From NCBI GenBank assembly GCA_030765065.1, contig CM060983.1, forward strand, positions 231,155,528-231,219,527: 64,000 nucleotides of DNA, given 5' to 3'. Position 1 is the first letter of the stretch; each line of letters starts with the position of its first letter. The position numbers and the translations under genes were made by a program. The notes under the pieces were generated by a model that was not told the origin of the DNA, did not search any database, and saw only the letters and a list, made by a program, of their open reading frames with translations. This document shows positions 56,381 to 64,000 of this stretch, piece by piece. The stretch is from Deroplatys truncata. Its lineage: Eukaryota > Arthropoda > Insecta > Mantodea > Mantidae.

Positions 56381-58310
56381 CATTTATTGTCAATAGACTG
56401 AAATACAGTTTCTGACATTGTCAAATGATTACATATTTACGTAATTGCAGGTTTATAATACAAATTATTCAAACTTACATACTACAATTCGTCCACGGTA
56501 TATACAGCCTTATTTATTAGGTAACTCTTAAGTCTAGTCTTAAAACTATGTGTTGTATTAGGTTGCTTTACAAAATCTGGCAGCTTATTATATAGGAATT
56601 GTCCCATTACTTTAGGATCCCTGTAACTAACTGTAATTCTAAAACCCTGTCTGAAGAAATCATTGTTATGTCGTGTATTGTAGTGATGCATATCAAATTA
56701 TCTTTTTGTAATGCATATATTATTACTTTATAAACATATAATGAAATTACTGTAAGAATTTGTTTATCTTTAAAAAATGTCCTATGCGAATCCCTGTGAT
56801 TTAGTTGATATATTATTCTGATTGCCTTCTTCTGTAATTTCAGTAGTCTTTCAATGTTTGCTTTTGTACAACATACCCAGATTTCTATCTCATACATTAA
56901 ATGAGGAAAGAGAAATACCTAAGTAAATACAATGACTTGCTAATTTTACCACAAATATGCTGAATGTGGTCTGACCATGTTAATTTTGGGTCAATTATGA
57001 TTCCCAGAAACTTATGAACATTTGTGCTAACTATATTATAATTTGGTAATTGTAGAGTATTATGCGTATTGGTAGAGTTCCTTAGATTAAATTGGATTAG
57101 TTTAGTATTAGACATATTACATTTTAAATTGTTTTCCCTAAAAAATTTAAAAAGCGAGTCGATGTTTCTTGTCATTGTGTTAAGTAGTTCCTCGGTTGAA
57201 TTATCTCAACATACAGTAGTTGTGTCATCGGCATACAAAATAACTTTACTATTGTCTGTAGTAGGAATGCCATTCACATAGAAGATAAATAAAAGAGGAC
57301 CTAATACTGAGCCTTGAGGTACTCCATATTTTACAGTTTTAAATTTGGAAGTAGTTTTGGTTGTTAAGTTTCCTTGTTTATGATATATTTGAGTAGCCTG
57401 CTTCCTGCCAATAAGATACGAGCTAATTAGATCTTTAGTTAGACCCCTAATCCCAAATGCTTCCAGCTTGGTCAATAAAATATTATGATCTATATAGTCA
57501 AATGCTTTGGCAAGGTAAAAAAATAGTGTTGCAGTTTTTTCTTTGTTTTCTAGGTGTTTTACTATATTACTCGTGCACTCCATTATTGCTGAAATAGTAG
57601 AATATTGTTTCCTGAAGCCATGTTGTGAATTAGTAATGGCATTATGTTTTTCTAAGAAAGTAATTAGACGTTGTAATATAACCCTTTCAAAAATTTTGGC
57701 TAATTCTGATAATGTAATTGGCCGAAGTTGTTGATGTCCTTCGTATCACCTTTTTAATGCACGGGACTGACTATTAATATTTTAAGCCTTTCCGGAAACT
57801 CTCCTCTCAAAATAGAGTAATTAATAAGATACTCAAGAGGACTTGCAAGAACCTGTTTGCACTGTTTTAGAGTTAGGGAATTAATATCATCGCAACCACT
57901 GGTGGTTTTGTTTGGTAACTTATTTATGATATCAATAGTTTCATTTATAGTCACAGGATTAATAAAAAACAGATGGATATATTGTTTTAGAGTTAAAATT
58001 GTTTACAGGAATTTGGTTACTTGAATGTGCCGCAACATTTAGAAAAAAATCATTTATATACTCACATAATTGAACATGGTCATTTAGTACTGAGCCATTT
58101 ATGTTCAATTCCAGATCTTTAGTGTTGAGATTATTTTGCCTAGCTTCGTTAACTATACCCCATGTTGTTTTACTAGTGTTCCCTGAATTATTTATTTTGC
58201 TTCTATAAACATTAGCTTTAAGATCATGGAGAGTTACCAAATAATGCCTTTTTAATGCTTTATATAATTTAATTGAAAGTGATAAAAATACTGCCTCACA
58301 GTTCACCAAC
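56319..58310 (-). pseudogene. CR1/Jockey-like LINE, 5'-truncated RT with (ATT)n tail
   Basis: Minus-strand RT: NKLPNKTTSGCDDINSLTLK (57925), ATLFFYLAKAFDYIDHNILL (57530), YGVPQGSVLGPLLFIFYV (57330), VILYADDTTTVC (57230, YADD box), KFLGIIIDPKLTWSDHI (57010) and the C-terminal HHYNTRHNNDFF...NKLPDFV (56690-56570). It is split by frameshifts at about 57590-57750 and 56900. The 3' end is a pure (ATT)n tract at 56321-56379, the LINE's simple-repeat tail. The endonuclease is missing at the 5' end. Confidence 0.85.
56321..56379. repeat. (AAT)n microsatellite, LINE tail
   Basis: About 19 uninterrupted AAT triplets on the + strand, immediately 3' of the minus-strand LINE. Confidence 0.95.
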
Positions 58311-58600
58311 TAGTGTTTCGAATACAGACCGAGTCGTCATGGCCAGGTAGGCCGAATTGCTCACAGACACCAGGACGGGTAGGCGAGCGAGTAGTATGCC
58401 CGAAACCTTGGCACCGAAAACAGCGCATGGGATTTTGGGATATATGTTTTTACGACGGCACGTCCGTAAAGCCCCAGCAGCTTGTAACTGTACTGTTAAG
58501 TTTAGATCTACTTGTGGAATCCCCCTCGAAATTTTTGTTTTGGTACGGGCATGCCCCACACAGTTACCATGCACATACTCCGTAATATATAGACGTTACA
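58311..58600 (-). pseudogene. LINE ORF1 zinc-knuckle fragment (another Jockey/I-type family)
   Basis: The minus strand reads CFRCQGFGHTTRSPTRPGVC and then FGLPGHDDSVC. These are CCHC knuckles with C changed to S in the first and C to F in the second. The preceding residues KHISQNPMR fit the usual IPNPMRCFRCQ context. It abuts the truncated LINE at 58310. Confidence 0.6.
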
Positions 58601-59500
58601 TGGATAAGAAAATTGCTTAGAGACATTATATAGACCAGAAAAACTCACCAGAATGAAGATATTCCACCTTACAGCACAAAACATGGAGACTGCTTCAAAA
58701 ACCGGGATGTATGGTCACCTTATCTATGTAAGGCGACGATATTAAGTTTCCCTTTTTCTTGTAAATGTGCTACTAGCAATAGACTTACTGTTATTTAACG
58801 ACATTTTCCCATATTGGTTTGCTATAAATTTAAATAAATAAAAGTGTCAGAAGTTTTGGGGGGTCTGAACCCTAGAAACCCCCTCTAAATACGGCCCTGC
58901 GATACAGTATTAGAAAATATGATCAGCTGAGACAGACAGCTAGGCAGGTATGAAAAATACAGCTGTAGTAGCTACGAGTTACATCATTATACGAGAGCGC
59001 GATTTTTCATACCTTAGTTCCATCCCAGATCACTGCTCACGCTGCGATCGCCTTCGTGTTTCCAACGTTTAACACTAAGGTAGCACTTCTAATACTTGGT
59101 GTCCGGTTTTGATTTGTGCGAACATTCTGCTCTATGTAGTGTTTATTTGTATGTCGCTTTGATTATATTACCGTCTGTATATCGCTTTGATTATATTACC
59201 AGTCTTCCGGTAATAAGAGCGGCTCACTATGACCTCACTCACATTCTGTTTAGCGTTATAGTACCCAAATGAAAACACCTCAGGATCTTTTCAGCATTGT
59301 TAGAAGGTCCACCTCGTGTTTCATTTGCCTCTGGAAGAAAATGTTGCGCAACCTTTTATATTTTCTCTTTTAAATAACTGTTTATATCAGCACACATCTG
59401 AGTCGTTGCGTCTTGAAACAATTTTTAATTTCACTATTACTTACGTATAGCAAGTAGAGGAAGTATTGCATTCTACGCAAAAATTCAATACCGAGATTTC
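58601..59500. other. Intergenic; small MITE-like piece
   Basis: GGGTCTGAACCCTAGAAACC and TACGGCCCTGCG (58860-58905) resemble the end of a short non-autonomous transposon. Near 59155 a ~30-bp segment (TGTATGTCGCTTTGATTATA) is tandemly duplicated. No gene. Confidence 0.4.
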
Positions 59501-59504
59501 ATCA

Positions 59505-60560
59505 GAGATACACGTTTTGTGACTCAAGAACAGGGACAACTATGCTGCCACCGCTTCTGTGTAATAACGTATGCTGCTGATATTTCACCTAACTTATACG
59601 TCTTCTCCAATTTTCCTATTGCCACGTCATTGCAGTACATTAATACAACAATGTGTGTTTTGTGACTCAAGAACAGTGACAACTAAGCTGCCACCGCTTC
59701 TGTGTAATAACGTATGCTGCTGATATTTCACCTAACTTATACGTCTTCTCCAATTTTCCTATTGCCACGTCATTGCAGTACATTAATACAACAATGTGTG
59801 TGTGTTGTGACTCAAGAACAGTGACAACTAAGCTGCCACCGCTTCTGTGTAATAACGTATGCTGCTGATATTTCACCTAACTTATACGTCTTCTCCAATT
59901 TTCCTATTGCCACGTCATTGCAGTACATTAATACAACAATGTGTGTTTTGTGACTCAAGAACAGTGACAACTATGCTGCCACCGCTTCTGTGTAATAACG
60001 TATGCTGCTGATATTTCACCTAATTTACAACAATGTGTGTACGTGATTCTAGGACAATGACAACAATGCTACCACTGCTTCTGTGTAATAACGTATGCTG
60101 CTGATATTTCACCTAATTTACAACAATGTGTACGTGGCTCAAGGACAACGAGAACAATGCTGCCACTGCTTCTGTGAAATAACGTATGCTGCTGATATTT
60201 CACCTAATTTACAACAATGTGTGTACGTGATTCTAGGACGACAACAATGCTGCCACTGCTTCTGTGTAATAACGTATGCTGCTGATATTTCACCTAATTT
60301 ACAACAATGTGTGTACGTGATTCAAGGACAATGACAACAATGCTACCACTGCTTCTGTGTAATAAGGTATGCTGCTGATATTTCACCTAATTTACAACAA
60401 TGTGTACGTGGCTCAAGGACAATGAGAACAATGCTGCCACTGCTTCTGTGTAATAAGGTATGCTGCTGATATTTCACCTAATTTACAACAATGTGTGTTT
60501 GTGGTTCAAGGACAATGACAACAAAGCTACCACTGCTTCTGTGTAATAACGTATATGTGC
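59505..60560. repeat. Compound tandem array: ~144-bp units passing into ~93-bp units
   Basis: Long units start near 59505, 59650, 59793 and 59937. Short units start near 60030, 60126, 60218, 60309, 60402 and 60495. Both share GCCACCGCTTCTGTGTAATA and CGTATGCTGCTGATATTTCA. The long form carries an extra ~52-bp block (ACGTCTTCTCCAATTTTCCT...GCAGTACATTAA) absent from the short form. The long units are nearly identical to each other. Confidence 0.92.
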
Positions 60561-61051
60561 GATAATGTGTTTGGCCTGAAATAACAGCATTTTCTTTCGG
60601 TATGAATCAACATGCAGGTTTGGTTAAGTTTTTACAATAGGTGTGCTTCAATGCAATGTAAAAAACATCGACAAATTGTGTGTTTGAAATAACCGCGCCG
60701 CATTGCGAATTTCGTGTTACATAGTTGTTATCTTCCGCGCGTTCATTTCTTACTGTTGGCAACGCCGGAACTCCTTAAGCCACGCCCAGGCCGCTTGCTA
60801 GCAGACGACAGCCGCTATTATACATCATAACCCTGACTTCTGTTCATCTGTTGTACTGGTGGAGTAAGATGTGGTTTTATTAGTGTAAAAGAAATTGTGA
60901 GAGCTGAGAACCAACGCTAAAATCGGCAGTAGATAAGTTATTAATAAATATTAATTACGACTGTGGTCTAGCGACTCTCCTGAATTAATAACTGGAGGGA
61001 TTGGCCTTTGAATGACAAGGTGAGATTCTTTTCTGTGTGATTCAAGGCAAG
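60561..61051 (+). other. Possible promoter/5' exon region
   Basis: A local rise in CpG (CCGCGCGTTC, CGCCGGAACTCC, 60730-60815) is followed by a strong donor-like AAG|GTGAGA at 61018. It may be the 5' end of a transcript. No coding similarity. Confidence 0.25.
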
Positions 61052-61186
61052 ATGAGTTTCGTCAATTCCAAGAATTGTGATAATACATTAACTCATGAAA
61101 GCATTCGCTCCAGGGAAAGAGTAGCACAAAGAGTGGTTAAGCATTATTATCGTAGTTTTTCCCCTGGTGATGTGATGGGAGTATGA
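61052..61186 (+). CDS. Small ORF of unknown function
   Basis: 44 codons from ATG 61052 (MSFVNSKNCDNTLTHESIRS, then RERVAQRVVKHYYRSF). It has basic and coding-like composition and lies just downstream of a donor-like site and the CpG-richer segment. Its 3' end runs into a tandem repeat. No family recognised, and it may be chance or a first coding exon. Confidence 0.2.
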   Translation: MSFVNSKNCDNTLTHESIRSRERVAQRVVKHYYRSFSPGDVMGV

Positions 61187-61735
61187 CTCTTGTAGCCAGT
61201 AGGTTTTCATTGTACATGCCTTAGCAGAACTTTATCCCTGGCTGCTGTTATGTGAGAGTTTGGCTCTTGTATCCAGCAGTTTGTACATGTCCTAGCAATT
61301 TAACTTTATTCCTGGCTGCTGTGATGTGAGAGTTTAGTTGGTTTATCCAGGAGTTTTCATTGTACTCGTTCTAGGAGACTCTGGCTGTTATGATGCCAGA
61401 GTTTGGCGATAATATTTCAACCGTTTTCGTTATACATGCCCTAACCCCACCAAAAAGTTACTTGTTAACGACTCTGTCAATTTCCAGGATCATAGCAACG
61501 TCGTCATGTGCTGGAATTTCGTGCCCTAGGACTTCCTTTACATGGTAGTAAATCTACTGACATGGGGCTGTCGCTTTTAAGCACACTTAGAAACCATCGG
61601 TTCTGGACCGGGTTTGAACCCGCGACCTAACCAACTGAGCCACCCAGACCGACACATGTTTAACTTCTCAGGCTGCTGTGATGTGAGAGTTTGGCAACAA
61701 TATTCAGCTGTTTTCATTGTACACTCTAAGACAAA
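61160..61735. repeat. ~80-bp tandem repeat interrupted by a SINE
   Basis: GGCTGCTGTGATGTGAGAGT-type units begin near 61160, 61237, 61315, 61383 and 61671, each followed by TCCAG.AGTTTTCATTGTACA. The SINE at about 61480-61656 separates the last unit. Confidence 0.75.
61480..61656 (-). mobile_element. tRNA-derived SINE with anticodon arm missing
   Basis: The minus strand reads GGTCTGGGTGGCTCAGTTGG (A-box) and then, a few bases later, GGTCGCGGGTTCAAACCCGG (T-arm with perfect B-box). The D-arm joins the T-arm directly without an anticodon arm. The body follows toward 61480. Related in style to the fragment at 17080. Confidence 0.7.
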
Positions 61736-62013
61736 AAAATGAGTCAACTCTCATAGTGAAGTCAAAATCATTTCTGCAGCTGGTTCACAATGCACAGTTT
61801 CTTTGCTTTTCTCCTCTGTTTCTACTCCTTTACACCACTCTTCATCTTCCTGTATCTGCCTCCGTACAGCACCACTCCCATTTATTCACCAAGTCGGTAC
61901 CATGGTTTGTACACATTCCTGGTTTTATTTTTTATATCCTTTTATTTTCACAGATGGAGATTTGATTCCACAGTGTTTCATATCAGCCATTCATTTTTTC
62001 CACTGAGCTATGA
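61735..62013 (-). mobile_element. tRNA-derived SINE, family S1, copy 2
   Basis: The minus strand starts ATAGCTCAGTGGAAAAAATG and continues GAATGGCTGATATG...GGTGAATAAATGGGAGTGGT and ACAGGAAGATGAAG, matching copy 1 at 44391. The B-box is eroded (GGAATCAAATCTCC). Confidence 0.8.
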
Positions 62014-62350
62014 TGCATTCTACCAGCAACCCTGTGACACTACTTGCATATCTCAGCGAATCTGCTCTTAGTGTATCCCTGTTGAAAATGCTTATAAAAT
62101 CCTAAGGAAAGCGAATAAATTACCTTAGGAGTGAGTTTAGAAGTGGATGTGATCTCTTCAATTAGCTGGTGCCTACCTGCCCGTCCCTTTTAGGTGTTTT
62201 ACTTTTATAGGGAAACGCAACGTATTCATAGTAAGAAAGACTATCCACAAAATTGTAATTTTTGTTTTCTTTTTATGAAAGTTTGTTATATTAATATGTT
62301 ATTTCCATTAAATAAAGAAGTTCCTTTACTGTAACAGTGGTAGATAGTTA
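62014..62350. other. No recognisable feature
   Basis: Intergenic AT-rich DNA between the SINE and the terminal tandem repeat. Confidence 0.45.
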
Positions 62351-62638
62351 ACGCAAGCTTACATAAAAAAACCTAAGCTTAGGAACGCACGCTTGCTTCG
62401 CTCGCTTGCTTCGCTCGCTTGCTTTGATGTGACCACTGCTAACAAATTAAAACAAGGTTGTATACATATATATAAAAGTAAATCAGAAACCTAAGCTTAT
62501 ATTTATTTATATATATATATATAAAAAAAGAAACTAAACCTAACCTCCCATGAATCAGAAACCTAAGCTTAGGAAAGCACGCTCGCTTGCTTTGATGTAA
62601 CCACTGCTAACAAATTAAAACAAGGTTTTATATATATA

Positions 62639-63883
62639 CACGAGGGTGGTCTGAAAAGTTTCCGACCTCAACATGAAGATGAATTTCGTTGTTCATCTGT
62701 TGACAGTTACTCACCAAAGTTTCAGCCATTTTGGACGCTCAGTTGTTATGTAACAGTCGTTTGAGTGAGGTGATGTGAGTGTTTTTATGAAGATGGACAA
62801 AATCGAGTATCAAGCTGTCATTAAATATTTGTTTTTGAAAGGCAATATGTCTACGCAAATCAAAGATGAGTTGAATTCTGTGTATGGGGACTCTGCACCA
62901 TCATTTGCCACTGTGAAATTTTGGGCAGCTGAATTTAAACGTAGCCGAAAGAGCTTGGGAGACGATGAACGTTCGCGACGTCCAAAAGTTGCAACTACCG
63001 ACGAAAACATTGCCAAAGTTCACCAAATGGTGCTAGACGACCGCCGAATTAAAGTGAGAGAGATAGCAGAGGCTATGAACATTTCAAAAGAACGTGTTTG
63101 TCACATATTAAATCAACATTTAGACATGAGAAAGCTGTACGCGCGTTGGGTGCCCCATTTGCTTGCGTTTGACAAAAAACGTGTTTGAATGAACATTTCC
63201 AATGCTCTGTTGGCGCAGTTTTGGCACCGATTAATTATTGGAGATGAAACTTGGATACACCATTATACGCCCAAAACGAAAATACAGTCCAAACAGTGGA
63301 CTGCAAAGGGGGAACCGCTCCAAGAAAAACAAAACCTGTTTTTTCGGTTCAGAAAGTGACGGCGACTGTTTTTTGGGATAGTCATGGAGATATTTTAATC
63401 GATTATCTTCAAAAGGGAAAAACCATTACAGGAGCATACTAAGCATCATTACTTGACAAGCTGAAAGAACTTGCGGAAAAACGGCCACATTTGCAGAAAA
63501 AGAAAATCCTGTTTCACAAGATAATGCACCATCTCACACCTCAGCGGTTGCAATTGTGAAAATCCACGAGTTACGGTTTGAACTGCTTGACCATCCGCCT
63601 TACTCGCCAGATCTAGCCCCAAGCGACTTCTTTTTGTTCCCTCATCTGAAAATTGCACTCGGAGGACAGAGATTTTCGTCAAATGAAGAGGAAATCACCT
63701 TCGTGAACAATTATTTTTCTGAGAAAAATGCTGAATACTATTTGGACGGGTTACAGAGATGGGAGCATCCCTGGGAGAAGTGTGTAGTGTTACAAGGAGA
63801 CTATGTTCAAAAATAGAAAAAAAAAATCTGAAAAAATGTCTTGTATCTTTATTAGGTCGGAAACTTTCCAGATCACCCTCGTA
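62639..63883 (+). mobile_element. mariner-family transposon, inactive
   Basis: The ~30-bp TIRs CACGAGGGTGGTCTGAAAAG (left) and the complement of CCAGATCACCCTCGTA (right) enclose 1,245 bp. TA flanks both sides (62637-62638, 63884-63885). The neighbouring repeat unit at about 62462-62490 shows the empty site. Confidence 0.93.
62775..63816 (+). pseudogene. mariner transposase (DD34D-type), with two in-frame stops and two frameshifts
   Basis: Intact N-terminal part 62775-63188: a helix-turn-helix DNA-binding domain (IKDELNSVYGDSAPSFATVK, then KVREIAEAMNISKERVCHIL and the WVPHLL linker). A TGA at 63186-63188 ends it, probably from CGA. The catalytic blocks then appear in other frames: IIGDETWIHHYTPKTK (first D), VTATVFWDSHGDILIDYLQK, QDNAPSHTSA (second D), PPYSPDLAPSDFFLFPHLK (third D). 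There is a frameshift near 63310, a TAA at about 63440 and a 1-nt loss near 63511. The last frame ends QGDYVQK at 63816. This copy cannot make an active transposase. Confidence 0.93.
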
Positions 63884-64000
63884 TATAAAAGTAAATCAGA
63901 AACCTAAGCTTATATTTATATATATATATATAAAAAGAAACTAAACCTAACCTAAACTCTCGTGAATCAGAAACCTAAGCTTATGTAAATAAAAGAAACT

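Larger units (their letters stand above)
62355..64000. repeat. ~190-bp tandem repeat array hosting a mariner insertion
   Basis: AAACCTAAGCTTAGGAA begins units near 62370 and 62560. Each has GCTTTGATGT, CACTGCTAACAAATTAAAAC, an AT-rich block, AAAAGTAAATCAGAAACCTA and AAACTAAACCTAACCT. The second unit is split by the mariner and resumes at 63884. A TCGCTCGCTTGCT tract near 62398 is further duplicated in unit 1. The array runs off the window. Confidence 0.8.

Overview
This window looks like intergenic, transposon-dense DNA from an arthropod, most likely an insect. Evidence for this is the mix of element families: a Polinton/adintovirus-type element, Ty3/Gypsy, Penelope, CR1-like and Jockey/X-element-like LINEs, a Mutator-like transposase family, a Merlin/ISXO2-type transposase, mariner and tRNA-derived SINEs. 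Other evidence is spliced genes with GT-AG introns and short TTAGG-like (insect telomere-type) strings. Order or species cannot be fixed from sequence alone. No prokaryotic features (operons with ribosome binding sites, CRISPR, rRNA) are present.

Left end (1-6362, minus strand, GC-richer than the rest): a decayed, internally deleted Polinton/Maverick (adintovirus-like) element. In transcription order it holds protein-primed DNA polymerase B, a packaging ATPase, a small conserved basic/hydrophobic virion protein, a small core protein, a chromodomain integrase, and the N-terminus of a virion protein that runs off the window edge. The polymerase has lost motif C and the thumb through a deletion that joins it to the ATPase. 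Single-base frameshifts and two in-frame TAG codons break several genes. To its right are three ~355-bp tandem repeats (7074-8130) and a 1.6-kb stretch of recurrent CGCCATCTTG and CCAATCA motifs (9060-10640).

10681-15340: a minus-strand Ty3/Gypsy element with 5' LTR, primer-binding site, gag, protease, RT, RNase H and the integrase zinc finger. It is truncated before the integrase core and carries 1-nt homopolymer frameshifts. 15880-19560 holds two Penelope fragments in opposite orientation, an (AT)n tract, a 42-bp minisatellite, a SINE and two copies of an unclassified dispersed repeat. 20112-21219 is the best candidate host gene: the terminal exon of a C2H2 zinc-finger gene with ten near-identical fingers that differ mostly at base-contacting helix position 3. 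A foldback MITE lies at 22432-22750. A decayed CR1-like LINE (PHD-finger plus esterase-like ORF1, then EN-RT) fills 24950-28993, followed by a second gypsy gag remnant.

31850-40505 is an ~8.7-kb satellite of a 60-bp, C-rich/G-poor unit with ~1.1-1.3 kb higher-order repeats. 41643-43330 is a spliced Merlin/ISXO2-like transposase pseudogene whose last intron contains a four-copy tandem repeat. 44391-58600 is a nest of SINE, Jockey-type LINE and Mutator-like transposase fragments in both orientations. It includes a 1.98-kb insert flanked by a 17-bp direct repeat and an in-frame MULE-LINE junction. 59505-61440 contains tandem repeats. 62350-64000 is a ~190-bp tandem repeat into which a mariner (62639-63883) has inserted.

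Almost every coding region is a dead mobile element. The zinc-finger exon is the only clearly host-like intact reading frame. I found no convincing new multi-gene system. The most informative structures are the Polinton remnant with its compact ATGA gene overlap, the diversifying zinc-finger array, the higher-order satellite and the flanked MULE/LINE composite insert.
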